A DNA stretch of 59,428 nt from Anaerolineae bacterium (GTDB lineage Bacteria; Chloroflexota; Anaerolineae; Anaerolineales; E44-bin32), in NCBI GenBank assembly GCA_011192015.1, contig DUET01000089.1, forward strand, positions 1-59,428, written 5' to 3'. Each line of letters opens with the position of its first letter. Position 1 is the first letter of the stretch. Shown piece after piece: positions 32,986 through 41,457 of this stretch. The position numbers and the translations under genes are program-made. The notes beneath the pieces were generated by a model. The model saw only the letters and a list, made by a program, of their open reading frames with translations, did no database searches and had not been told where the DNA came from.

Positions 32986-33723
32986 GTGAAAGCTATCGAA
33001 GCATTCGAACTGACACGGAACTTCAATGGTTTGTGTGCCGTAAATGCGATCGACTTTTCCGTCGAAGCCGGTGAGATCTTCGGGTTCTTGGGACCCAACG
33101 GCGCCGGTAAGACGACGACGATCCGCATGCTCACCGGTCAGTTGAGACCCACCTCAGGGCGAGCCGAGGTCATGGGCTGCGATGTCGTGGAACAGCGGCA
33201 ACAGCTGAAACCCCAGATCGGCGTGGTCTTCGATTGCCAGAATCTCTACGAGCGCATGTCCGGGCGGGACAACCTGCTCTTCTACGCCCGCCTCTATCAA
33301 GTCGGCAAGAAACGCGTGGATGAAGTGCTGGAGCAAGTGGGTCTTGTAGACCGAGCCCGCGATCGAACGAAAACCTATTCCAACGGGATGAAGCAGCGTT
33401 TGGTGATCGCGCGCGGGTTGCTGCATGAACCGAAGGTGCTGTTCCTTGACGAACCCACACGGGGATTGGATCCAGCCGTGGCGCGGGGGATTCGGGGGAT
33501 GATCAGCGAATTGGGAGAGCAAGGAATCACGGTTTTTCTCACCACCCACTACATGGAAGAAGCGGATCGATTGTCCGATCGAGTGGCGATCATCGATCAG
33601 GGGCGGATTGTGGCTCTGGATACTCCTGAAAGGCTGAAAACCATCCATGGCAAGGGGAAGCAGGTGAGCCTGGAGGACGTGTTCATCGAGCTCACGGGAA
33701 GGGATTTCTTCTCGTTGGAGTAG
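32986..33723 (+). CDS. ABC exporter ATP-binding protein
   Basis: A 245-residue ABC ATPase of the CcmA/DrrA type with intact motifs: Walker A GPNGAGKTTT, Q-loop around VVFDCQNLY, signature YSNGMKQRL, Walker B VLFLDEPTRGLDP and H-loop LTTHYMEEAD. It powers export by ABC-2 permeases, four of which follow. GTG 32986 is the start because AAGGAG lies about seven bases upstream. It opens a single operon running to 38744 under the promoter at 32870. The substrate is unknown. Confidence 0.93.
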   Translation: MKAIEAFELTRNFNGLCAVNAIDFSVEAGEIFGFLGPNGAGKTTTIRMLTGQLRPTSGRAEVMGCDVVEQRQQLKPQIGVVFDCQNLYERMSGRDNLLFYARLYQVGKKRVDEVLEQVGLVDRARDRTKTYSNGMKQRLVIARGLLHEPKVLFLDEPTRGLDPAVARGIRGMISELGEQGITVFLTTHYMEEADRLSDRVAIIDQGRIVALDTPERLKTIHGKGKQVSLEDVFIELTGRDFFSLE

Positions 33724-33758
33724 AACCGGTTTGCTGAGACTGAGAATGAGGGATGATC

Positions 33759-34304
33759 ATGAAGAGGTTGCAGGCAGTGGATCTTGGGATCCTCATGTGG
33801 AAGCAGGTGCGTTTTGGGGCAGACCATTTTCAATTGTTGGCTGGGGAAGACTGTGTGGGTGAACTCTATTGGACGAAGTGGTTTTCAGACCTTGCCGTGG
33901 CTCAATGCGCGCATGGAACCTGGCACATGGACCGCCCGGATTTCTTCGCCGACCGAGTGATCGTGACGGACCCCGCAACGGAGCAGAGGGTGGCCATCTT
34001 TGTGAAAGGTTGTTTTGGAGATGGACCGCTAACGATGCGGGATGGCCGCGAGTACGAGTGGGCACGGACGAAAACCTTCAGGAATTACTGGGCTCTGTTC
34101 AATGAGGGTGGGGAGGTGATCTTCGAGATCCGTGCAGGCATGCGCTGGTTCAAACACGAGGCGGATGTCGTATTGCACGCCGCTGCAAGCAAGGAGCCCG
34201 ACCTGCCCCTCCTGCTTCTGCTCGGCTGGTATCTGGTCTTCATGGCGATCCAGGATAGCGCTGCTGTAGGCGCGGTCGTTGCAACCACAGCTGCAGCATC
34301 TTGA
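33759..34304 (+). CDS. Unknown protein in the ABC exporter operon
   Basis: A 181-residue protein with a beta-rich body (FGADHFQLLAGEDCVGELYWTKWFSDLAVAQCAHGTWHM...) and a C-terminal hydrophobic segment (LPLLLLLGWYLVFMAIQDSAAVGAVVATTAAA). The pattern of short strands with central Trp and Phe is reminiscent of tubby-like/LURP-one folds, but this is only an impression. GAGGG lies seven bases before ATG 33759; ATG 33753 is a second option. It sits between the ATPase and the first permease and may be an accessory of the exporter. Confidence 0.5.
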   Translation: MKRLQAVDLGILMWKQVRFGADHFQLLAGEDCVGELYWTKWFSDLAVAQCAHGTWHMDRPDFFADRVIVTDPATEQRVAIFVKGCFGDGPLTMRDGREYEWARTKTFRNYWALFNEGGEVIFEIRAGMRWFKHEADVVLHAAASKEPDLPLLLLLGWYLVFMAIQDSAAVGAVVATTAAAS

Positions 34305-34328
34305 TCCGTTGAAAGGGTGGCAATCGAG

Positions 34329-35426
34329 ATGGCATCGAGGTTCAGTGACACGCTGCGCATCATCTGGGCAATAGCCGTGAAGGATCTTCGAGATGCCTTC
34401 GGAAACAAGACGGTTGTGGGAGTGATGGGTACTGCTGCAATGCTGCTAATCGTCTATCGTTTCCTGCCTCTGTTCTCAGAAAATGCAGAACTCCCAAAAC
34501 TGATCGTGAATGATGCCGGCCGTTCGTTTCAATTCGATGGAGATCAAGCGGGATCTCGTTTTGAGGTTGAATGGATGTCCTCACAGTTGGAGATGGAAGC
34601 GGTTCTAAGGGATCTGGACACGGTTGCACTTGGGCTATCCATTCCCGCTGAACTTGATTGGTCGGTTCAATCCGGCGAACGGATACGATTGGATGGTTAT
34701 GTGGTTCATTGGGCCAGCGAAAAGGATATCGAGGCAGCACGGACGTTCTTTGAAGAAGAACTGGCGCTGGCTTGGGGATCATCGGTCGCGATTGAGATTG
34801 CTGGCCGTACGGTTTATACGACCAAGGATTCGAGCGGCTTTGCATTCTTGTCGTCGATCAGCATCCTGTTGACGATCCTCATCATAGGAATGTTAGTCTC
34901 CCCTCAGCTCATGTTGGAGGAGCGGCTTACCAAGACCATGAATGCTCTGCTTGTTTCACCGGCAAATATTGGACAGCTGATCGCAGGCAAAGCGCTTGCG
35001 GGTTTAGTCTTCAGCATGGCAGCAGCTGGAGTGGCGTTGTTAGTCAATGCATTCATCGTGACGCATTGGGCTTTGGCTAGCTTGGTAGCCCTTTGTGCCT
35101 GTATGTTTACAGTGTCCTTGGGCCTGTTGATCGGTTCTCTCTTCAAGGTCAGACAGCAGATCCAGATCTGGACTTGGATCTGTTTCATCCCCTTGATGCT
35201 GCCTCCGTTTCTGTCGTTATCGGGTGATCTTCTACCAGGATCGCTCGCGGATGTACTTCGATGGGTGCCGACGGTGGCTCTGGCAAGTGCATTCCGAGTA
35301 TCGTTCTCGGAAACGGCATATCTGGCAGATTTCGTGCCTGAGCTTGCGTTTGTGCTGCTGTGTTCAGGCGTGATCCTAACCTTCGTGGCGTTTATCATCA
35401 AACGCACGGATCGCAAAGGGATATAA
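34329..35426 (+). CDS. ABC-2 type permease 1
   Basis: A 365-residue ABC-2 family permease. The N-terminus reads LRIIWAIAVKDLRDAFGNKTVVGVMGTAAMLLIVYRFLPLF: a cytoplasmic coupling helix and first membrane helix. A large outside domain follows (about 45-180), then five or six membrane helices containing LMLEERLTKTMNALLVSPANIGQLIAGKALAG, the conserved coupling loop. ATG 34329 has AAAGGGTGG about eight bases upstream; the in-frame GTG 34317 overlaps that site. It is the first of four paralogues in tandem. Confidence 0.85.
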   Translation: MASRFSDTLRIIWAIAVKDLRDAFGNKTVVGVMGTAAMLLIVYRFLPLFSENAELPKLIVNDAGRSFQFDGDQAGSRFEVEWMSSQLEMEAVLRDLDTVALGLSIPAELDWSVQSGERIRLDGYVVHWASEKDIEAARTFFEEELALAWGSSVAIEIAGRTVYTTKDSSGFAFLSSISILLTILIIGMLVSPQLMLEERLTKTMNALLVSPANIGQLIAGKALAGLVFSMAAAGVALLVNAFIVTHWALASLVALCACMFTVSLGLLIGSLFKVRQQIQIWTWICFIPLMLPPFLSLSGDLLPGSLADVLRWVPTVALASAFRVSFSETAYLADFVPELAFVLLCSGVILTFVAFIIKRTDRKGI

Positions 35427-35431
35427 GAATC

Positions 35432-36535
35432 ATGATGACGAATCAAAAGGGCTTCAAAGGCACTCTGCGCATCATCTGGGCGATCACACGCAAGGACATC
35501 GTCGATGGATTGAAAAACAGGACCACGGTCAGTGTGATTGTGATTGCGCTGCTCATGGTGGCCTTCTTCCGCTACGTTCCGTCGGTTATGGGGGAAGGCT
35601 CCTCCTCCAACCTGTTGATCCACGATGCCGGGAGTTTCTCGCTCTGGACGGAATTGGAGCAGCGTGCGGAATCCCAGGTTTATGGACCCTATCCGACTCA
35701 GAGCTCGATGGAGAATGATTTGATCAAGGGCTTCGTGCCCGAACTGGGGATCGTGTTGCCGGCGGATCTGGATGAGCAATTGGAGATCGGAAGCGACATC
35801 GTTCTGGAAGCATACGTGATGCATTGGCTGGGGGCATCCAAGACCGCTGCAATCGTGGAGGAAGCGGAAAATCTGTTCTCATCGGTTGTGGGACAACCGG
35901 TTCGCATCACGATCGATGGGAACATGCTCTACTCACAAGCCGATCAACTGGGTTTTGGTTTGATCTGTTCCTTGGGGCTGGTGATCGGAATCCTCATGGT
36001 GGGCATGAGTTTTACACCGAACCTGATGTTTGAGGAAAAACAAACCAGGACTCTGGATGCCCTGATGACCACACCCGCACAAAGCAGTCATGTTGCGGTT
36101 GCCAAGGGTTTGACAGGAACGTTTTACTGCATACTCGTGGCTATGGTGGGGGCAGCCTTCTATGGCTCCCTCGTGGTTCATTGGGGATTGTTCATCGTGG
36201 CGATACTCATCGGGTCGTTCTTCAGTGTGGGGATCGGTCTGCTGATGGGGACCGTCTTCGAGGATCGGCAACAGTTGATGGTATGGGGCTTCCTCTTGAA
36301 TTTCCCCCTGATGCTGCCGCTCTTCCTCTCGTGGATGCGAGGATTGATACCTGATGCCGTCCTGGATGTCATGCAGTGGATTCCGACCGTGGCGTTGGGG
36401 AAGGTCTTCCAGGTTTCGTTTTCGGATAACACCGCGCTGTCATCCTTCGGGTTGGAACTGGCGCTTGTTGTTGGATGTATTCTGGTAATCTTGATAACTG
36501 TAGTTTGGGCGCTTCGGCGTGCAAATCGTGAATAG
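35432..36535 (+). CDS. ABC-2 type permease 2
   Basis: A 367-residue paralogue of the preceding gene. The same opening (LRIIWAITRKDIVDGLKNRTTVSVIVIALLMVAFFRYVP) is followed by an outside domain and the coupling loop LMFEEKQTRTLDALMTTPAQSSHVAVAKGLTG. It starts five bases after the first permease stops, with AAGGGAT upstream. Since ABC-2 exporters work as dimers, permeases 1 and 2 could form a heterodimer. Confidence 0.85.
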   Translation: MMTNQKGFKGTLRIIWAITRKDIVDGLKNRTTVSVIVIALLMVAFFRYVPSVMGEGSSSNLLIHDAGSFSLWTELEQRAESQVYGPYPTQSSMENDLIKGFVPELGIVLPADLDEQLEIGSDIVLEAYVMHWLGASKTAAIVEEAENLFSSVVGQPVRITIDGNMLYSQADQLGFGLICSLGLVIGILMVGMSFTPNLMFEEKQTRTLDALMTTPAQSSHVAVAKGLTGTFYCILVAMVGAAFYGSLVVHWGLFIVAILIGSFFSVGIGLLMGTVFEDRQQLMVWGFLLNFPLMLPLFLSWMRGLIPDAVLDVMQWIPTVALGKVFQVSFSDNTALSSFGLELALVVGCILVILITVVWALRRANRE

Positions 36536-36547
36536 GAGAATGTAATC

Positions 36548-37636
36548 ATGCGTGGTTCCAATCTTCATCTGCTGAATGATTTACAGATGATCTGGACGAT
36601 TGGCAGAAAGGACATCCTTGATGGTTTGAAGAATAAAACCATCTGGAGGTACATCGTCATCGTGCTGCTGATCATGGTGTCCTATCGATATCTTCCACTG
36701 CTCGGGCAGGTGGGCGAAATCGAGATCGTGGTCTACGATCAGGGGGCATCGAGTTTGGTGGAGGCGCTGAACAACACCAGCCAGTTCGAGGTGCGAAGCG
36801 TGGAGTCCATGCAGGAGTTCGAAGCCTTCATGGACGATGGTGATGAGGGTCCGCTGGGAGTGGTGATCCCCTCGGGTTACGACCTGGCGCTGCAATCCGG
36901 CGAGCCGGTTGCCCTCGAAGGCCATGTGCTCTGGTCCAACCGCACGAAGGCGGAAACCCTGCGAACGGATTACGAAGCCACGTTCAGCGAGTTGATGGGC
37001 GCGCCGGTGCAGATCCAATTGGTAAACATCATCATTCCGCAACAGGATTCGATGGGCATCACACGGATGACCGCCCTGACACCGCTGCTGATCGTGTTGA
37101 TTGTAGGAATGATGACCGTGCCCACACTGATGTTCGAGGAAAAGAGCACGCAGACGCTGGCAACGTTGTTGATCTCCCCGGCGAAGATCGGCCATGTGAT
37201 CGCTGGGAAGGCGGTAGCTGGCGCGGCGTATTGCCTGTCGGCTGGTGCGATCGCGCTGGCGTTCAACTGGGTATTCGTGGTGAACTGGGGCAGCGCTGCT
37301 GTTGCGCTGCTGGGTACCACGCTCATGGCTGTGGGATTGGGTTTGGTTTTAGGAACCTTTCTGGATAACCTCCAGCAGCTTTCTGTCTGGTCGATGATCC
37401 TGTTTCAACCTGTTTTGATCCCGGTTGTGTTCTTTGCCATAGAACCCATCTTTCCTCAAGCGGTAAGGAGTGTTTTGCCCTGGCTTCCCAACGTGGCGTT
37501 GGTGAGGTTGTTCCATAATTCGCACACGAGCCTGGAAGGTTTTAACGTCCAATGGGGTCCGTTGATCGTGCTCGTGGTGAGCATTGCGCTGCTGTATGTG
37601 CTTGTGTACTGGAAAGTGCGCAGGATCGAACAATAG
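36548..37636 (+). CDS. ABC-2 type permease 3
   Basis: A 362-residue third paralogue. The opening LQMIWTIGRKDILDGLKNKTIWRYIVIVLLIMVSYRYLPLL matches permease 2 closely. The coupling loop is LMFEEKSTQTLATLLISPAKIGHVIAGKAVAG. GGAG lies eleven bases before ATG 36548. It starts twelve bases after permease 2 ends. Confidence 0.85.
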   Translation: MRGSNLHLLNDLQMIWTIGRKDILDGLKNKTIWRYIVIVLLIMVSYRYLPLLGQVGEIEIVVYDQGASSLVEALNNTSQFEVRSVESMQEFEAFMDDGDEGPLGVVIPSGYDLALQSGEPVALEGHVLWSNRTKAETLRTDYEATFSELMGAPVQIQLVNIIIPQQDSMGITRMTALTPLLIVLIVGMMTVPTLMFEEKSTQTLATLLISPAKIGHVIAGKAVAGAAYCLSAGAIALAFNWVFVVNWGSAAVALLGTTLMAVGLGLVLGTFLDNLQQLSVWSMILFQPVLIPVVFFAIEPIFPQAVRSVLPWLPNVALVRLFHNSHTSLEGFNVQWGPLIVLVVSIALLYVLVYWKVRRIEQ

Positions 37637-37649
37637 AGGAGCCTTCAAC

Positions 37650-38744
37650 ATGGAGAAAAGCTCTGGAATGGAACGATTGCGCATCATCCTGGCCATCACC
37701 GGAAAGGATATCCGAGATGCCTTGAGAAACAAGATTCTGATTTCGATCATGATCGGTGTTGCGTTGGTGGTGGCCCAGGGAAAGGCGCTGCCGCTGCTTC
37801 TCAAGCTCTCAGATACTGCCCGCGTTGCGATCTATAACCAAGCGGATGAATCTTTGATCACAACATTACGTGCCGGTGGGGGGATGGAAGTCATCGAGGT
37901 CGCCTCACCGCAGGGACTGGGCACGGTTCTGGCTGAGGCAAGCGGCGACATGATAGGGATTGTGATCCCGGCTGGTTTCGGAGAGGGCGGGGACTTGGAT
38001 CCTTCCTTTTCGCTCGAGGCGTTTTATCCCTATTGGATGGATCCTGAGGAGATCGCCGAACTGGAACGGATTGCGGAATCCGAACTCTCGGCTGTGGTTG
38101 GAGTTCCGGTAGATATCAACACTCAGGGGAATGCAATTCACCCCCAGGTCGATTCCGGTGGACAACCTTTCATGACTGCCCTGGTCGTCGTGCTCTTGAC
38201 GACGATGATCTGCATCATCATCGTTCCCTATCTGATGGTTGAAGAGAAGGAAGCGCACACCCTGGATGCTTTGCTGGTCTCGCCGGCAAGGGTCGGCGAG
38301 GTGGTGATCGGCAAAGCCCTGGCTGGACTGACATACGGTCTTGCAGCAGGGACGGTGGTGATGTTGTTCTATCAAGCTCAGGTCGTGCACTGGTGGATTG
38401 CCATTGCGGCTTGTGTGATCGGATCGATGCTCGCCATTGCGCTGGGTTTGATGCTTGGAAGCCTGTTCGACAACATGGCCAACATGAACCTGTGGATGGG
38501 CCTTCTGCTGGTGATTCTCATCGCGCCTGTGTTGCTGATACGCTACATGCCTCCTCAGTGGCCGGCGATCATCAGCGACATCCTTCCATGGTGGCCCACG
38601 GTGGCTCTCTATCGCTCCTTTATGCTTTCGTTTACGGCGGCTCCATCCCTCATGCAAGCATTCGGCTACTTGGGGATCATCCTGGCGAGCGCCATCGTCG
38701 TTCTGGCATTCGTGGCCAGGATCGTGCGGAGGTCAGATCGCTGA
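37650..38744 (+). CDS. ABC-2 type permease 4
   Basis: A 364-residue fourth paralogue: opening LRIILAITGKDIRDALRNKILISIMIGVALVVAQG, coupling loop LMVEEKEAHTLDALLVSPARVGEVVIGKALAG. GAGGAG lies eight bases before ATG 37650. It is the last gene of the exporter operon and is followed by a strong hairpin. All four copies keep the same length and topology, which points to repeated local duplication with all copies under selection. Confidence 0.85.
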   Translation: MEKSSGMERLRIILAITGKDIRDALRNKILISIMIGVALVVAQGKALPLLLKLSDTARVAIYNQADESLITTLRAGGGMEVIEVASPQGLGTVLAEASGDMIGIVIPAGFGEGGDLDPSFSLEAFYPYWMDPEEIAELERIAESELSAVVGVPVDINTQGNAIHPQVDSGGQPFMTALVVVLLTTMICIIIVPYLMVEEKEAHTLDALLVSPARVGEVVIGKALAGLTYGLAAGTVVMLFYQAQVVHWWIAIAACVIGSMLAIALGLMLGSLFDNMANMNLWMGLLLVILIAPVLLIRYMPPQWPAIISDILPWWPTVALYRSFMLSFTAAPSLMQAFGYLGIILASAIVVLAFVARIVRRSDR

Positions 38745-38767
38745 CCTCTCGCGCGCTCTTCCGATAG

Positions 38768-38797
38768 GACAGGACAGCTCGTGAGAGCTGTCCTGTC
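38768..38797. terminator. Bidirectional terminator between the exporter and bam operons
   Basis: Thirteen-bp perfect stem (GACAGGACAGCTC / GAGCTGTCCTGTC) with a GTGA loop. It separates two convergent operons. Confidence 0.75.
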
Positions 38798-38827
38798 TCC
38801 TTTGGAGGCTGGATCGGGCGGCGGGGA

Positions 38828-39274
38828 TCAGGAGAAAGCTGGATCCTGAGGAATCTCACCCTGGTGTCTGCGGATCGCCTCCCGCATGCGTTCCGGAACG
38901 GATCGCAGTTCGAAGTTGCCGGAATGAGCCGTAACGGCAACGATATGGCCGGTGGCGACAAGCCGATCATCCACCTGAGCACGCACCTGGAATTCGAAGC
39001 GCAAGCTTCGCTTCCCCACATGGCCGATGCGAACATGGACATGCAGTATCTCCGGCCAATGGGCGAAGGATTCATAGTTGCTGTGGGATTCGATGAACAG
39101 GAATTCCGTGTTTTCCTCTTTCATCTCCTTGTGGCCGAAGCCGATCGAGTCCATGAATTCGGTGATGCCGACATCGAAGTAGAAGAGGTAATGCCCGAAA
39201 TTGACATGCCCCTGTCGGTCGGTTTCGTCGTAACGCACCTTGATGGGCGTATGGAATCGGAATTCGGCTGTCAT
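38828..39274 (-). CDS. Hotdog-fold acyl-CoA thioesterase (YbgC/4HBT family)
   Basis: A 148-residue thioesterase. The active-site block VRYDETDRQGHVNFGHYLFYFD matches the YbgC/4-hydroxybenzoyl-CoA thioesterase pattern, with the catalytic Asp in the V-R-Y-x-E-T-D stretch. It is the last gene of the bam operon, 152 bases after bamA, in the same direction. It may release CoA from dead-end or accumulating aromatic or alicyclic acyl-CoA esters. Its substrate is inferred only from context. GAGG lies seven bases before the ATG. Confidence 0.8.
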   Translation of the reverse strand: MTAEFRFHTPIKVRYDETDRQGHVNFGHYLFYFDVGITEFMDSIGFGHKEMKEENTEFLFIESHSNYESFAHWPEILHVHVRIGHVGKRSLRFEFQVRAQVDDRLVATGHIVAVTAHSGNFELRSVPERMREAIRRHQGEIPQDPAFS

Positions 39275-39426
39275 GCATCGGCCTCTACAGAGTGGAAATG
39301 GATCATGAAACGCCAGTCGCAGACCGTCAACGAATCGATGAAGCTGGCTCTGCCTTGCAGGCGCTCGAGAAGACGCCCCATAACTCGTTCCGTTCGCTGC
39401 TCAAGCCGAGCGCTTCCGAGATGCGG

Positions 39427-40557
39427 CTATTCCTTGGGTGAAGGAAGCACCTCGGCAAAGAACTCCTCATCCACCAGGCGACCCTCAGCGAGCAGCTGGC
39501 GATACTTGATGAAATCTATCGTGTCTTTGCCTGTGATCTTCCTGGTGTTGAAGGCGTGGAAGCCCAGGAACGCCTCGTTGCTCATGTTGGCAGCCAGCCA
39601 GTGGCGATAGTAATCCTTTCCTGCATCCCAGAAGAATTTCTTCTTAGCCCGGATGCTGTCAATGGACATCTGCAGGCAGTGTGGGAAGAGGTTGGTGAAG
39701 GTCCACAGCATGTCATTGACCGCCTTGTCCAGCAGCTCGAAGTCGATGGTTGCGTCTTTGACAAACGCGCGGGCCTCTTTGTATGCTTCGCCCGTTTTGG
39801 TTTCACCATAAACGATCTCGCCACCATCGACATAGCGGTCTGTGATCACCAAGGGATTCCGTACCCATTCGCCGTCATGCTTGATCACGGGAACGACTTT
39901 GCTGAGATACCCCTTTCGGATCATCTTGTAGGCGCTCCACAATTCGCAGGAGATGCAGTTCCACATGGCGTCCTCGATAGTAAGGAACCATGGGAGGAAG
40001 TCAGACGAGCCACCAACGGGTGCGGAACCGTGCCTGGGTCCGGCCTGTCCGAAGATGGCCAAGTCGGAAGCAATCGCAAGATCGCATGCCCCACCGATCT
40101 CCTGGCCACCGGCAACGCGCATGCCGTTGACGCGACAGATGACCGGTTTCTTGGTGTTGAGGATGCTGTCCACCATGGCGTTGAAGAGATCCATGTAGAG
40201 CGCATACTCGGTGGGTCGTCCGCTGTAATACTCGGCATACTCCTTGGTGTTGCCACCGGTGCAGAACGCTCGGTCGCCCGCGCCGGTGAAGACGATCGCC
40301 ACAACGCTGCGGTCCATCGAGGCGCGCTTCATGCCCGCGATGACGCCCTTCACCATCTGTGTAGTGTAGGAGTTGTATTGCTTGGGATTGTTCAACCAGA
40401 TCCAGGCTGAGTAGAGCCCATCCACAGTCTTGCCCTCTGGATCGGCAATGGGCTTCTTCTCGTACACGATGCAGGGAGGTTCGGTGCCGAAGAATGCATC
40501 ACCCCCAACGTCATGATCCTTCAACTCCTCATCTCGCGGCAACCAATCAAGGGACAT
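39427..40557 (-). CDS. bamA: 6-oxocyclohex-1-enecarbonyl-CoA hydrolase (ring-opening, Oah/BamA)
   Basis: A 376-residue crotonase-family hydrolase with the diagnostic BamA/Oah motifs: GTEPPCIVYEKKP, LNNPKQYNSYTTQMVKGVI, AFCTGGNTKEYAEYYSGRP, VNGMRVAGGQEIGGACD, FGQAGPRHGSAPVGGSSDFLPWF and MWNCISCELWSAYKM. The enzyme adds water twice to 6-oxocyclohex-1-ene-1-carbonyl-CoA and cleaves the ring to 3-hydroxypimeloyl-CoA. It is the standard marker of anaerobic aromatic degradation. The start at ATG 40557 is six bases from AAAGGAGG; the ATG at 40563 touches that site and is unlikely. It lies 16 bases after bamF. Confidence 0.95.
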   Translation of the reverse strand: MSLDWLPRDEELKDHDVGGDAFFGTEPPCIVYEKKPIADPEGKTVDGLYSAWIWLNNPKQYNSYTTQMVKGVIAGMKRASMDRSVVAIVFTGAGDRAFCTGGNTKEYAEYYSGRPTEYALYMDLFNAMVDSILNTKKPVICRVNGMRVAGGQEIGGACDLAIASDLAIFGQAGPRHGSAPVGGSSDFLPWFLTIEDAMWNCISCELWSAYKMIRKGYLSKVVPVIKHDGEWVRNPLVITDRYVDGGEIVYGETKTGEAYKEARAFVKDATIDFELLDKAVNDMLWTFTNLFPHCLQMSIDSIRAKKKFFWDAGKDYYRHWLAANMSNEAFLGFHAFNTRKITGKDTIDFIKYRQLLAEGRLVDEEFFAEVLPSPKE

Positions 40558-40573
40558 TCTCATCCTCCTTTGT

Positions 40574-41395
40574 CTATCGGACGATCGTTCTTTGTTCTTC
40601 GGGGATCGGAGGCGGGGCGGATTCGCCGGAAATCTCCACCACCGCACTGAACTTCTCAGGACAAACTTCCAAACAGGTACCGCATTTGATGCAAATTTCC
40701 TGATCGATGATGTGGATCTGGTTCTTGGCGCCTGAGATTGCCCCAACCGGGCACCTCCTGGCGCAGATCAGACAAGCCTGGCACTTCTCCGGATCGATGT
40801 AGAACGAGACGACTTCATCGAACAACCGCTCGATCTCGTCTTGAGTAAAATGTTGATCGTATTCCTCCGGGTTCTCAAGACGTGCGGCCAGCTTTTCGAA
40901 TTTCGTCAGTTTGATGTATGGGACTAGCTTCGTGATTTCTGCAAGCCTGGTTTTCAACTCTTCATCATCCAGACCTTCAGCCTTTCCCAGAGGTCCCAGC
41001 TTCTTCAACGTACTGCCGAACGCGCTCATGGTTTCAGCAAACAGGTTCCCATCAGCCGAGGACATGAAGGCAATCTTCAACCTTTCCGGATCCAGACCGA
41101 TGTGCCTCATGATTCTCTTGCAGAGGAGCACCATGTTGAGCGCGTCGTAATTTCCATGAGTTATATAATTGCATTCGTTCAAACGGCAGCCGCCAATAAA
41201 CACGCCATCCATTCCGTTTGAGAACGCCCGGAGAACATATTCCAGGTCGACCCTCCCGGAACACATGACACGTATCAGCCTGGTTTCGGTTGTATATTGA
41301 AGTCTGGAAACTCAAGACATATCCGCAGCGCCGTATGCTCACCAATGGCAAGCAAAACCAAGGATTCTTGGTTTGTATTCCGATCCTGCACTCAT
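40574..41395 (-). CDS. bamF: BamF: MvhD-like electron-transfer subunit with two in-frame UGA (Sec) codons
   Basis: The 273-residue product appears only if two UGA codons are read through. From ATG 41395 (AAGGAGGTGA upstream) the protein opens ILGFACHW-U19-AYGAADMS-U28-VSRLQY and goes on to IRVMCSGRVDLEYVLRAFSNGMDGVFIGGC. MvhD homologues have F-x-C-N-W-C-x-Y there, so U19 (41341-41339) replaces a conserved Cys; U28 (41314-41312) replaces a usual Gly. MvhD domains carry a [2Fe-2S] cluster and pass electrons to HdrA. A C-terminal module (about 185-245) has two [4Fe-4S] motifs (CQACLICARRC, CIKCGTCLEVC). BamF is a known selenoprotein in Geobacter. No clear SECIS was found. Confidence 0.85.
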
Positions 41396-41457
41396 ACGTT
41401 CTCACCTCCTTTCCTTCATGGTTTGTGGCTGCATCTACCAAGGTTTCTACAAGCCTC

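Noticed and set aside
38768-38797. Attachment site or mobile-element end
   Set aside because: The perfect hairpin between two convergent operons is better explained as a bidirectional terminator; no integrase or duplicated target is nearby.
41294-41322. SECIS element for the first bamF UGA
   Set aside because: The stem is only four plus four bp with a four-base bulge, and its loop contains the second UGA. It is too weak to annotate as a feature.
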